From Paracoccus shandongensis (GTDB lineage Bacteria; Pseudomonadota; Alphaproteobacteria; Rhodobacterales; Rhodobacteraceae), in contig NZ_JAFLRK010000030.1 in the NCBI RefSeq assembly GCF_017315735.1, forward strand, positions 1 through 46,072: a stretch of DNA of 46,072 bases, written 5' to 3'. Under the pieces are notes generated by a model. It searched no databases. It was not told where the DNA came from and worked only from the letters and a program-made list of their open reading frames with translations. Made by a program: the position numbers and the translations under genes. The stretch's first letter is position 1. Every line of letters starts with the position of its first letter. This document shows positions 24,370-32,415 of this stretch, piece by piece.

Positions 24370-24467
24370 GGTTCCGTGTGCCCGGGAACCTTATGCCCGG
24401 TCCCAACAAGGAGGCCAGCCTTGGCAGCGATTCGTGCTGTCCGGCCCCTTTCGACGAAGGAACGCGG

Positions 24468-26081
24468 ATGTATGCCATGTGGAATTATGTGAAGCTGATC
24501 TTGCTGGGGGTCATCGCCCTGGCAGCCGCGATCGCTGCCAATCTGGCGCGCGATCCGGCCTATATGGTCAATGCCCTGGTCGTCATGCTGGTGGCGGCGG
24601 GGATGTTCGTCTGGGCCCTGCGCCGGGTCGATGAGCCGGTGCGTGCGGTCGATACCTCGCAATACATGGACGATGTGGTCCGCTTCGGCGTCGCCGCCAC
24701 CGCCTTCTGGGGCGTGGTGGGCTTTCTGGTGGGCGTGGTCATCGCCTTCCAGCTGGCCTTTCCGGCGCTGAACCTGTCGGACCTGACCCATGGCTACACG
24801 AACTTCGGGAAGCTGCGTCCCCTGCACACCAGCGCGGTGATCTTTGCCTTTGGCGGCAACGCGCTGATCGCGACCTCGTTCTATGTCGTCCAGCGCACCA
24901 GCGCCGCGCGCCTGTGGGGCGGGAACCTCGCGTGGTTCGTGTTCTGGGGCTATAACCTGTTCATCGTGCTGGCCGCGACCGGATACATCGCGGGCGCCAC
25001 CCAGTCCAAGGAATATGCCGAGCCCGAATGGTATGTGGACTGGTGGCTGACGGTGGTCTGGGTGGCCTATCTGGCCGTGTTCCTGGGCACCGTGATCAAG
25101 CGCAAGGAACCCCATATCTACGTCGCCAACTGGTTCTACCTGGCCTTCATCGTGACCATCGCGATGCTGCACATCGTCAACAACATCTCGATCCCGGTCA
25201 GCATCTTCGGGTCGAAGTCGGTGCAGGTCTTCGCGGGCGTGCAGGACGCGATGGTGCAGTGGTGGTACGGCCACAACGCCGTGGGCTTCTTCCTGACCGC
25301 CGGCTTCCTGGGGATGATGTACTATTTCATCCCGAAGCAGGCCGAGCGCCCGGTCTATTCCTACAAGCTGTCGATCATCCACTTCTGGGCGCTGATCTTC
25401 CTCTATATCTGGGCCGGTCCGCACCACCTGCACTATACCGCGCTGCCCGACTGGGCCTCGACGCTGGGGATGGTCTTCTCGATCATGCTGTGGATGCCGT
25501 CCTGGGGCGGGATGATCAACGGGCTGATGACGCTGTCGGGTGCCTGGGACAAGCTGCGCACCGACCCGATCCTGCGCATGATGGTGGTGGCCGTCGGCTT
25601 CTACGGCATGGCGACCTTTGAAGGCCCGATGATGTCGATCAAGGCCGTGAACAGCCTGTCGCACTATACCGACTGGACCATCGGCCACGTCCATTCCGGC
25701 GCCCTTGGCTGGAACGGCATGATCACCTTTGGCGCGCTGTATTACCTGACGCCGCGCCTGTGGGGCCGGGAACGCCTGTATTCGCTGTCGCTGGTCTCCT
25801 GGCACTTCTGGCTCGCCACCATCGGCCTGGTGCTTTACGCCGCCTCCATGTGGGTGTCGGGCATCATGGAAGGCCTGATGTGGCGCGAAGTGGACAGCCA
25901 GGGCTTCCTGGTCAACGCCTTCGCCGACGCCGTGCAGGCCAAGTTCGCGATGAACGTGGTGCGTGCCCTGGGGGGTGTCCTCTACCTCGCCGGCGGGATC
26001 ATCATGGCCTACAACCTCTGGGCCACCGTGGCCCGCCAGCCCAAAGCCCATTCGACGGCCATTGCCGTGCCGGCCGAATAA
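24468..26081 (+). CDS. ccoN: cbb3-type cytochrome c oxidase subunit I
   Basis: The catalytic subunit of the high-affinity terminal oxidase, holding heme b, heme b3 and CuB in the inner membrane. Key features are [12 protein letters not shown] (low-spin heme His), [26 protein letters not shown] (CuB His and the helix VII Tyr that forms the His-Tyr crosslink in this family), [11 protein letters not shown] (two further CuB His) and [11 protein letters not shown] (heme His pair). 537 residues, about twelve or more membrane segments. The ATG at 24468 is chosen because GAAGGAACGCGG precedes it; the frame is open to 24378. First gene of ccoNOQP under FNR control. Confidence 0.98.
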   Translation: MYAMWNYVKLILLGVIALAAAIAANLARDPAYMVNALVVMLVAAGMFVWALRRVDEPVRAVDTSQYMDDVVRFGVAATAFWGVVGFLVGVVIAFQLAFPALNLSDLTHGYTNFGKLRPLHTSAVIFAFGGNALIATSFYVVQRTSAARLWGGNLAWFVFWGYNLFIVLAATGYIAGATQSKEYAEPEWYVDWWLTVVWVAYLAVFLGTVIKRKEPHIYVANWFYLAFIVTIAMLHIVNNISIPVSIFGSKSVQVFAGVQDAMVQWWYGHNAVGFFLTAGFLGMMYYFIPKQAERPVYSYKLSIIHFWALIFLYIWAGPHHLHYTALPDWASTLGMVFSIMLWMPSWGGMINGLMTLSGAWDKLRTDPILRMMVVAVGFYGMATFEGPMMSIKAVNSLSHYTDWTIGHVHSGALGWNGMITFGALYYLTPRLWGRERLYSLSLVSWHFWLATIGLVLYAASMWVSGIMEGLMWREVDSQGFLVNAFADAVQAKFAMNVVRALGGVLYLAGGIIMAYNLWATVARQPKAHSTAIAVPAE

Positions 26082-26094
26082 GGGAACGCGAGCC

Positions 26095-26820
26095 ATGCAG
26101 ATTCTTGAAAAGCACAAGATCCTCGAAAAGAACGCGACGCTTCTGCTGATCCTGTCGTTCCTGGTCGTCACCATCGGCGGCCTGGTCCAGATCACCCCGC
26201 TGTTCTATCTGGAAAACACCATCGAGAAGGTGGAAGGGGTCCGCCCCTACACCCCCCTCGAACTGACCGGGCGCGACGTTTACGTCCGCGAGGGCTGCTA
26301 TGTCTGCCACAGCCAGATGATCCGCCCGATGCGCGACGAGGTCGAGCGTTACGGCCATTACTCGCTGGCGGCGGAATCGATGTATGACCACCCCTTCCAG
26401 TGGGGGTCCAAGCGCACCGGGCCGGATCTGGCGCGCGTGGGCGGGCGTTATTCGGACGAATGGCACCTGGACCACCTGCGCGATCCGCAATCGGTGGTGC
26501 CCGAATCCATCATGCCGCAATACGGCCACCTGATGAACCGCATCATCGGCCCGGATTACGTCCGGGACCGCGTGGAAACCGATGCCCTGGTGGGCGTGCC
26601 GTATACGGACGAGATGATCACTGCTGCGGCCGAGGATTTCCGGGCCCAGGCCAACCCGAACGCCGATGCCGAGGGCTTGCAGGAACGCTATCCCGGGGCG
26701 CAGCAGCGCAACTTCGACCGCCAGCCGCAGCTGACGGAAATGGACGCGCTGATCGCCTATCTGCAGGTGCTGGGCACGATGGTCGATTTCTCGACCTTTG
26801 AACCCGACGCCACGCGGTAA
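26095..26820 (+). CDS. ccoO: cbb3-type cytochrome c oxidase subunit II (monoheme)
   Basis: A membrane-anchored c-type cytochrome (241 aa) relaying electrons from CcoP to CcoN. One N-terminal membrane helix (about 15-36) is followed by the heme site CYVCH at residues 68-72 and a Met-rich region ([10 protein letters not shown]) likely supplying the axial ligand. It lies 13 bases after ccoN. Confidence 0.98.
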   Translation: MQILEKHKILEKNATLLLILSFLVVTIGGLVQITPLFYLENTIEKVEGVRPYTPLELTGRDVYVREGCYVCHSQMIRPMRDEVERYGHYSLAAESMYDHPFQWGSKRTGPDLARVGGRYSDEWHLDHLRDPQSVVPESIMPQYGHLMNRIIGPDYVRDRVETDALVGVPYTDEMITAAAEDFRAQANPNADAEGLQERYPGAQQRNFDRQPQLTEMDALIAYLQVLGTMVDFSTFEPDATR

Positions 26821-26830
26821 GGGGGCATCA

Positions 26831-27019
26831 ATGGAAACCTACAGCTTCCTGCGCGGGCTTGCCGACAGTTGGGCGCTGCTGCTGCTGGTGCTGTTCTTCG
26901 TGGGCGTGATCCTATTCGTGTTCCGCCCCGGCGCCCGAAAGGCCCAGAAGGACGCCGCCGAGAGCATCTTCCGGCACGAGAACCGACCCGCCGACGCGGA
27001 TGAGAAGGAGGGCCGGTGA
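26831..27019 (+). CDS. ccoQ: cbb3-type oxidase assembly/stability subunit CcoQ
   Basis: A 62-residue protein with one membrane segment ([18 protein letters not shown]) and a charged C-terminal tail rich in Lys, Glu and Asp, the standard CcoQ layout. The stop overlaps the ccoP start by one base. CcoQ stabilises the complex and in Rhodobacter has been linked to oxygen signalling. Confidence 0.95.
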   Translation: METYSFLRGLADSWALLLLVLFFVGVILFVFRPGARKAQKDAAESIFRHENRPADADEKEGR

Positions 27020-28056
27020 TGGCCGACAACGACAAGGACAAGCCCGTCGATCCGCATCTGGATCCCGCCAATCCCGACAACCGGGTCAGCCTGGAACGGC
27101 GCGCGGCCGACAGCGAACATGCCGCCAAGATCGCGGGGGCGATCCCCGAACGGCCCCGGCCCGACCAGCCGGTCGCGCCCCGGCAGCGCAAGCAGACCCG
27201 CAAGGGCCTGGTCAAGGAGGTAGGCTCCACCGGCCACGAATGGGACGGGATCACCGAATACGACAACCCGATGCCCCGCTGGTGGCTGTGGACCTTCTAC
27301 GCCACGATCATCTGGGCGGTGGGCTATGTCGTGGCCTATCCGGCGATCCCGCTGGTCAGCCAGGCGACCCAGGGCCTTCTGGGAACCGACACCCGGCAAG
27401 AGGTCGCGGCCGAGATCGCGCGCTTCGACCAGGCCAATGCCCCGATCCAGACCCGCCTGGCCGAGGTGGAGCTGGCCGCGATCCCGAACGACCCCGAACT
27501 GGTGAACTATGCCACCAATGCGGGCGGCGCGATCTTCCGCACCTGGTGCGCGCAGTGCCACGGTTCCGGCGCGGGCGGGGCGCGGGGCTATCCCAACCTG
27601 CTGGACAACGACTGGCTGTGGGGCGGCACGCTGGAGGATATCCACACCACCCTTCAGCACGGCATCCGCGATCCCAAGGACGGCGACACGCGCTATTCGC
27701 AAATGCCCTCTTTCGGCAGCGACGGCATCCTGGACCGCACACAGATCGACCAGGTCGTGAACCATGTGCTGTCGCTCTCGGACCAGCCGCATGACGCGGG
27801 CAAGGCCGCAGCCGGTGCCCAGGTCTTTGCCGACAACTGTTCGGCCTGCCACATGGAGGACGGCACCGGCGACCGCACGCAAGGCGCGCCGAACCTGGCC
27901 GACGCCGTCTGGCTTTACGGCAACGACCACGAGACGCTGACCCGCATCGTCAGCGAAGGCCCCTATGGCGTGATGCCCGCCTGGAACACGCGCCTGTCCG
28001 AGGCCGAGATCCGTGCCGTCGCCACCTATGTCCACGGCCTGGGCGGCGGGGAATAA
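27019..28056 (+). CDS. ccoP: cbb3-type cytochrome c oxidase diheme subunit CcoP (extended N-terminus)
   Basis: Accepts electrons from soluble or membrane c cytochromes. The family core begins [21 protein letters not shown] near residue 72, then a membrane helix (about 88-110). The two heme c sites are CAQCH (177-181) and CSACH (274-278). Before the core there are about 68 charged, Pro-rich residues ([16 protein letters not shown]..., [16 protein letters not shown]), some 45 more than I recall for Rhodobacter CcoP, predicted cytoplasmic. The ATG at 27019 overlaps the ccoQ stop; no internal ATG nearer the core is in frame. Confidence 0.97.
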   Translation: MADNDKDKPVDPHLDPANPDNRVSLERRAADSEHAAKIAGAIPERPRPDQPVAPRQRKQTRKGLVKEVGSTGHEWDGITEYDNPMPRWWLWTFYATIIWAVGYVVAYPAIPLVSQATQGLLGTDTRQEVAAEIARFDQANAPIQTRLAEVELAAIPNDPELVNYATNAGGAIFRTWCAQCHGSGAGGARGYPNLLDNDWLWGGTLEDIHTTLQHGIRDPKDGDTRYSQMPSFGSDGILDRTQIDQVVNHVLSLSDQPHDAGKAAAGAQVFADNCSACHMEDGTGDRTQGAPNLADAVWLYGNDHETLTRIVSEGPYGVMPAWNTRLSEAEIRAVATYVHGLGGGE

Positions 28057-28074
28057 CCCCCGCCCAGACCGCAC

Positions 28075-28157
28075 CCCGAGCTTTCGCCCTTGCCACGATC
28101 AACGGCGAAAGAGACCGGCCCCTGTCCTGTTCGCGCGTTCCTGGGGGCCGGTCTTTC
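28075..28157 (+). repeat. Tandem two-hairpin element, copy A (ends in terminator-like stem)
   Basis: CTTTCGCC (28081-28088) pairs with GGCGAAAG (28101-28108), then ACCGGCCCC pairs with GGGGCCGGT across a loop containing TGTTCGCGCGTTCCT, ending CTTTC. It starts 18 bases after the ccoP stop. A second copy begins 120 bases later. It probably terminates ccoNOQP, and could also be a processed 3' RNA. Confidence 0.7.
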
Positions 28158-28169
28158 ATCACAACGCCC

Positions 28170-28187
28170 GATCTCGTGCCCGAGATC
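28170..28187. repeat. Small perfect hairpin between copies A and B
   Basis: GATCTCG (28170-28176) and CGAGATC (28181-28187) flank TGCC, a 7-bp stem with a tetraloop. It adds a third hairpin type to the structured region after ccoP. Confidence 0.5.
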
Positions 28188-28194
28188 CCGGCGT

Positions 28195-28279
28195 CCCGAA
28201 CTTTCGCATCAGCCCATCGGTGCGAAAGAGGCCGGCCCCCCGTATGTTCGCGCGTTCCTGGGGGTCGGCCGCCTTTTTT
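28195..28279 (+). repeat. Tandem two-hairpin element, copy B (strong terminator)
   Basis: CTTTCGCA (28201-28208) pairs with TGCGAAAG (28221-28228), then GGCCGGCCCC-type sequence pairs with GGGGTCGGCC, followed by CGCC and six T. The loop keeps TGTTCGCGCGTTCCTGGGGG exactly as in copy A, while both stems differ with changes that largely keep pairing. Confidence 0.7.
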
Positions 28280-28290
28280 CCCCGGAAGGA

Positions 28291-28650
28291 TCAGCCCTCG
28301 GTCATCGGCAGCGCCACCTGGCAATGCTGCACCACCGTCCAGTCCTCATGGCCGCGCCGCCGATAGACCGAGGTGCAGGCCGCCGTGAAGCGAGTATCCC
28401 CCTTGGCCGCCGTGACGCGATAGCCGATCACGATCATCCCTTCCTCGGGGCGGGACACGTGCTTGTCGTCAAAGGCCACCTTGTCCCATTCGGGCGTTCC
28501 GCTGACAGCCTCGATTGCGGCCCGGCCCGCGAACAGATGCGGCGCATGGCTCAGCGCCATGATGCATTCGGGATCGACGCGTTCGTGATAGCGTTCGTCC
28601 GACGCGCGCCAGAGACTTTCCTCGAAGTTCCAGACCCGGTTGTCGTCCAT
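28291..28650 (-). CDS. NTF2-like/SnoaL-fold protein (DUF4440-like)
   Basis: A 119-residue cytoplasmic protein. The sequence WNFEESLWRASDERYHERVDPECIMALSHA, the IVIGYRVTAAKGDTRFTAACTSVYRRRG strand and the ending WTVVQHCQVALP match the alpha-plus-beta NTF2-like fold (DUF4440 type), found in isomerases, dehydratases and many proteins of unknown role. AGGAGGACAGG precedes the ATG at 28650, so the longer frame to 28845 is rejected. It converges on ccoP across the hairpin region. Confidence 0.8.
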   Translation of the reverse strand: MDDNRVWNFEESLWRASDERYHERVDPECIMALSHAPHLFAGRAAIEAVSGTPEWDKVAFDDKHVSRPEEGMIVIGYRVTAAKGDTRFTAACTSVYRRRGHEDWTVVQHCQVALPMTEG

Positions 28651-28772
28651 CCTGTCCTCCTGGCGTGATGCGTTTGGCTTAACGGCGCGGGTGGGGGGCG
28701 GTTCCGGGGCGAAGGGGGGATTTCCGACGGCGCCCGAAAGGGAGGGCGCATGAGGGCTGCCAGACCGTCCTT

Positions 28773-28843
28773 GTCTGGCGCAGGCCATCGCCTTCGCCCG
28801 GCGGGGGATCTGGCCGTGCCGCTTGGATAGGGTGGGGTTCCAC
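28773..28843 (+). repeat. Composite two-hairpin intergenic element, copy 2 (degraded)
   Basis: GTCTGGCG...GGCCATCGCCTTCGCC (28773-28797) followed by ATAGGGTGGGGTTCCAC (28827-28843) matches the reverse complement of 23353-23421 in both parts and in their order. The terminal GTAGGGTG/CACCCTAC stem is damaged here. It lies between the NTF2-like gene start and the miaB end, where about 250 bases hold no gene. Confidence 0.6.
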
Positions 28844-28900
28844 ACCTTCTTCGGGCGTGTGGTGGGGCGAACCAGCCGTCAGGCGCGGTCCTGCCGCGGG

Positions 28901-30232
28901 CTATCCCGCCAACTCGCCCCGCAGCGAATTGCTTGCGCTTTCCACGATCCGCACGGGCACCAGGTCGCCGACCTGCGCATTCGGCGCATCGACAAAGACC
29001 GAATGGAGGTAATCCGACTTGCCGATCATCTGCCCCGCCTGCCGGCCCGGCTTTTCGAACAGCACGCCCAGGGTGCGCCCGACCATGGCTTCCTGCGCGG
29101 CCTTCTGCTGTTTCGCCAGCAGCGCCTGGAGTTCCTGCAAGCGGGCGTCGGCCACCGCGCCGTCCACCTCGGGGCGGTCATAGGCCGGGGTTCCGGGGCG
29201 GGGCGAATACTTGAAGCTGAAGGCGGTCCCGAACCCCACCTCGGCCACAAGGCGCAGGGTGTCCTGGTGATCCTGGTCGGTCTCGCCCGGAAAGCCCACG
29301 ATGAAATCGCTGGTCAGCAGGATGTCGGGGCGCGCCTCGCGGATGCGGTCGATCAGGCGCAGATACTGGGCCGCCGTGTGCTTGCGGTTCATCGCCCGCA
29401 GGATCCGGTCGCTGCCCGACTGCACCGGCAGGTGCAGATAGGGCATCAATTGCGGGATATCCCGATGCGCGGCGATCAGGTCGCCCCCCATGTCATTCGG
29501 GTGGCTGGTGGTATAGCGGATGCGGTCCAACCCCTCGATATCGGCCAGCGCGCGGATCAGGCGGCCAAAGCCCCATTCGCCGTCCGACCCCGCGCCGTGC
29601 CAGCCGTTCACGTTCTGGCCCAGAAGGGTGATTTCCCGCACGCCCCGGTCCACCAGGTCGCGGGCCTCGCGCAGGATGCGGTCCACGGGGCGGCTGACCT
29701 CGGCGCCCCGGGTATAGGGGACGACGCAGAAGGCGCAGAACTTGTCGCAGCCCTCCTGCACGGTCAGGAAGGCCGCGGGCGCGCGGCGGGTGGCGCGGCG
29801 TTGGGGCAGGTGGTCGAACTTGTCTTCCTCGGGGAAGTCGGTGACGATGGCGGGCGCTTCGCCCCGCACCATGGCGGGCAGGCGGTGATAGGTCTGCGGG
29901 CCGACCACCAGATCGACCAGCGGCATCCGGCGCACGATCTCCTCGCCCTCGGCCTGGGCCACGCAGCCCGCCACGCCGATCTTGAGGTCGGGCTTCTCGG
30001 CCTTCAGCGGCTTCAGGCGGCCTAGGTCGGAATAAAGCTTCTCGGCCGCCTTCTCGCGGATGTGGCAGGTGTTCAGCAGCACCATGTCCGCATCCCCCTG
30101 ATCCTCGGTCAGGACATAGCCTTCCGCGCCCATGGCCTCGGCCATGCGCTGGCTGTCATAGACGTTCATCTGGCAGCCATAGGTCTTGATGAAAAGCTTT
30201 TTCACTGCCGGGGGATTGGCCTGGTCGTTCAT
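28901..30232 (-). CDS. miaB: tRNA i6A37 methylthiotransferase MiaB
   Basis: A radical-SAM enzyme (443 aa) converting i6A37 to ms2i6A37 in tRNAs that read UNN codons. Cluster cysteines C20 (YGCQMN), C56 (NTCHIR) and C90 (GCVAQ) are in the N-terminal domain, and C162, C166 and C169 form the radical-SAM site CDKFCAFC. The C-terminal TRAM domain ends ASNSLRGEL, as usual. The ATG at 30232 with upstream AAGGACA is preferred to the one 48 bases further out. It is divergent from the TfoX C-terminal gene. Confidence 0.97.
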   Translation of the reverse strand: MNDQANPPAVKKLFIKTYGCQMNVYDSQRMAEAMGAEGYVLTEDQGDADMVLLNTCHIREKAAEKLYSDLGRLKPLKAEKPDLKIGVAGCVAQAEGEEIVRRMPLVDLVVGPQTYHRLPAMVRGEAPAIVTDFPEEDKFDHLPQRRATRRAPAAFLTVQEGCDKFCAFCVVPYTRGAEVSRPVDRILREARDLVDRGVREITLLGQNVNGWHGAGSDGEWGFGRLIRALADIEGLDRIRYTTSHPNDMGGDLIAAHRDIPQLMPYLHLPVQSGSDRILRAMNRKHTAAQYLRLIDRIREARPDILLTSDFIVGFPGETDQDHQDTLRLVAEVGFGTAFSFKYSPRPGTPAYDRPEVDGAVADARLQELQALLAKQQKAAQEAMVGRTLGVLFEKPGRQAGQMIGKSDYLHSVFVDAPNAQVGDLVPVRIVESASNSLRGELAG

Positions 30233-30294
30233 TGCCGCTGTCCTTGGGAGGTAGCGTGCTGATACAGCAAAGGCAGGCATTTGGAAAGCGGGCC

Positions 30295-30621
30295 ATGGAC
30301 AGCGACCTGACGGGGATCACCAATATCGGCCCGGCGACGGCCAAGGCGCTGATCGCCGCCGGCGTGCCCGACGCCGCCGCCCTGCGCCGGATCGGCGCGC
30401 ACGAGGCCTATCGCGCGCTGCTGGTTGCGGGCGAGCGGCCGCATTTCATCGGCTATTACGTCCTGGCGATGGCCCTGCAAGGCCGCCCCTGGAACGACTG
30501 CCGGGGCGCGGAAAAGGCCGCACTGCGCGAGCGGTTCGATTCGCTGGTGGCCGAGATGCGCGGCGCCCCCCTGGCGGGGATCGAGGCGGAACTGGATCTG
30601 ATCGGCCTGCGCCGTCCTTGA
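30295..30621 (+). CDS. TfoX/Sxy C-terminal domain protein (helix-hairpin-helix)
   Basis: 108 residues consisting only of the TfoX C-terminal domain. The N-terminal [35 protein letters not shown] is the helix-hairpin-helix part. There is no TfoX N-terminal domain, so it is not the full competence regulator. Free-standing proteins of this type are common in alphaproteobacteria with no proven function. It is divergent from miaB and 50 bases upstream of the aminotransferase. Confidence 0.88.
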   Translation: MDSDLTGITNIGPATAKALIAAGVPDAAALRRIGAHEAYRALLVAGERPHFIGYYVLAMALQGRPWNDCRGAEKAALRERFDSLVAEMRGAPLAGIEAELDLIGLRRP

Positions 30622-30671
30622 ACGCCCCCATCCGCCCGGCTAGCCTGCAGACAAACCCGATGGAGGCCATG

Positions 30672-32036
30672 ATGAACAAACCGCAAAGCTGGGAAGCCCG
30701 CGCCGACGAATATTCGCTTTACGGCTTCACCGACCTGCCCAGCGTCGCCAGCCGGGGCGCCGTGGTGCTGACCCATGGCGAGGGGCCCTATGTCGTCGAT
30801 GTGAACGGCCGCCGCTATCTGGACGCCAATTCGGGCCTGTGGAACATGGTCGCGGGGTTCGACCACAAGGGCCTGGCCGAGGCCGCGAAGGCGCAATACG
30901 ACCGCTTTCCCGGATATCACGCCTTTTTCGGGCGCTTGTCCGACCAGACGGTGATGCTGTCCGAAAAGCTGGTCGAGGTGTCGCCCTTCGAGCGCGGCAA
31001 GGTGTTCTACACGAACTCGGGGTCCGAGGCGAACGACACCATGGTCAAGATGCTGTGGTTCCTGCACGCATCGGAAGGCAATCCGCAGCGGCGCAAGATC
31101 CTGACCCGCTGGAACGCCTATCACGGCGTGACCGTCGTTTCGGCCAGCATGACCGGCAAGCCCTATAACGAGGTCTTCGGCCTGCCGCTGCCGGGCTTCA
31201 TCCACCTGACCTGCCCGCATTACTGGCGATACGGCAAGGACGGCGAGAGCGAGGAGCAGTTCACCCAAAGGCTGGCGCAGGAACTGGAGGACACGATCCA
31301 GCGCGAAGGCCCCGACACCATCGCGGGCTTCTTTGCCGAACCCGTGCAGGGGGCGGGGGGCGTGATCCCGCCGTCCAAGGGCTATTTCCAGGCGATGCTG
31401 CCGATCCTGAAGAAATACGGCATCCCGATGATTTCGGACGAGGTGATCACCGGCTTTGGCCGCACCGGCAACACCTGGGGCTGCCAGACCTACGGCTTCA
31501 TGCCCGACGCGATCATCAGTTCCAAGAACCTGACGGCAGGCCTGTTCCCGATGGGTGCGGTGATCCTGGGGCCGGATCTGACCGACCGGCTGCAAAAGGC
31601 CATCGACCGGATCGAGGAGTTCCCGCACGGCTTCACCGCATCCGGCCACCCGGTCGGCTGCGCCATCGCGCTGAAGGCCATCGACGTGGTGATGAACGAG
31701 GGCTTGGCCGACAACGTCAAGCGCCTCGCCCCCCGGCTGGAGGCGGGCCTGCGCGCCATCATGGACCGCAGCGAGCATATCGGCGAATTGCGCGGCGTGG
31801 GCTTCATGTGGGCGCTGGAGGCCGTGCGCGACAAGGCCACCAAGACGCCGTTCGACAGCAGCCTGTCGGTCAGCGAACGCATCGCCAATGCCTGCACCGA
31901 CCTGGGCCTGATCTGCCGTCCCCTGGGCCAGTCCATCGTCCTCTGCCCGCCCTTCATCCTGACCGAATCGCAGATGGACGAGATCTTCGACAAGCTGGAA
32001 CGGGCGCTGCGGAAGGTGTTTGCCGAGGTGGCGTAG
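30672..32036 (+). CDS. Class III omega-aminotransferase (PLP)
   Basis: A fold type I PLP enzyme of 454 residues. NSGSEANDTMVKM binds the phosphate, FAEPVQGAGGVIPP and ISDEVITGFGRTG carry the PLP ring Asp, and SSKNLTAG places the Schiff-base lysine at K285. The sequence closely matches, from memory, the structurally studied omega-transaminase of Paracoccus denitrificans, which uses primary amines or beta-alanine-like donors with pyruvate; the physiological substrate is not known. GGAGG precedes the ATG at 30672 (ATGs at 30660 and 30669 are in frame). Its TAG stop lies in the left arm of the 32033-32093 palindrome. Confidence 0.93.
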   Translation: MNKPQSWEARADEYSLYGFTDLPSVASRGAVVLTHGEGPYVVDVNGRRYLDANSGLWNMVAGFDHKGLAEAAKAQYDRFPGYHAFFGRLSDQTVMLSEKLVEVSPFERGKVFYTNSGSEANDTMVKMLWFLHASEGNPQRRKILTRWNAYHGVTVVSASMTGKPYNEVFGLPLPGFIHLTCPHYWRYGKDGESEEQFTQRLAQELEDTIQREGPDTIAGFFAEPVQGAGGVIPPSKGYFQAMLPILKKYGIPMISDEVITGFGRTGNTWGCQTYGFMPDAIISSKNLTAGLFPMGAVILGPDLTDRLQKAIDRIEEFPHGFTASGHPVGCAIALKAIDVVMNEGLADNVKRLAPRLEAGLRAIMDRSEHIGELRGVGFMWALEAVRDKATKTPFDSSLSVSERIANACTDLGLICRPLGQSIVLCPPFILTESQMDEIFDKLERALRKVFAEVA

Positions 32037-32093
32037 GGTGCGTGCTTGCACGCACCGTTGACGTGGCATGGTGCGTGCAAGCACGCACCCTAC
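32033..32093. repeat. Perfect 24-bp inverted repeat that supplies two stop codons
   Basis: Left arm 32033-32056 and right arm 32070-32093 are exact reverse complements around a 13-base loop, with ends GTAGGGTG and CACCCTAC. Each arm is itself palindromic (GGTGCGTGC-TT-GCACGCACC), so single or twin hairpins are possible. The TAG of the aminotransferase (32034-32036) and the TAG of the convergent small membrane protein (32090-32092) both lie inside it. It may also be a two-way terminator. Confidence 0.95.
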
Positions 32094-32398
32094 CGACGCG
32101 ACAGCTTGCGTTCGATGTAATCCCGCAATTCCTCGATCTCGGAGCGGCTTTCGCGCAGGCCCTCCATGGCGGTTTCCAGTTCCGCCTGGGTCGCCGCCCG
32201 GCGGCTTTCGCCCTCCTTCAGCAGGGCGATGGCCTTGTCGCGTTCGCGTTCGGTGTCGTGCAGCCTGCGTTCCAGGTCGCGCAGGTCGGCATGGCTGGGG
32301 CGGGTCAGGCGTCCGATCAGCCAGCAGGCGAACCAGCCCAGCACGAAGGCCCCGAACAGGACAAGCGCGGTGGCGGTGATGAATTCGGTGCGGTTCAT
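32090..32398 (-). CDS. Small membrane-anchored coiled-coil protein
   Basis: A 102-residue protein with one N-terminal membrane helix (about 9-30, ATALVLFGAFVLGWFACWLIG). A long charged helix follows (DLRDLERRLHDTERERDKAI...SEIEELRDYIERKLSRR) and should form a cytoplasmic or periplasmic coiled coil. No named domain is recognised. It lies 17 bases after the BON/OmpA gene, so the two are probably cotranscribed. Its stop is within the palindrome at 32033-32093. Confidence 0.8.
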   Translation of the reverse strand: MNRTEFITATALVLFGAFVLGWFACWLIGRLTRPSHADLRDLERRLHDTERERDKAIALLKEGESRRAATQAELETAMEGLRESRSEIEELRDYIERKLSRR

Positions 32399-32415
32399 GC
32401 GGGTCCAGCTTGCGA

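Noticed and set aside
28013..28668. Small open frames (117 and 192 codons) across the hairpin region after ccoP
   Set aside because: They read through duplicated terminator hairpins and antisense to the NTF2-like gene, and have no ribosome sites. The repeats are explained better as RNA structure.
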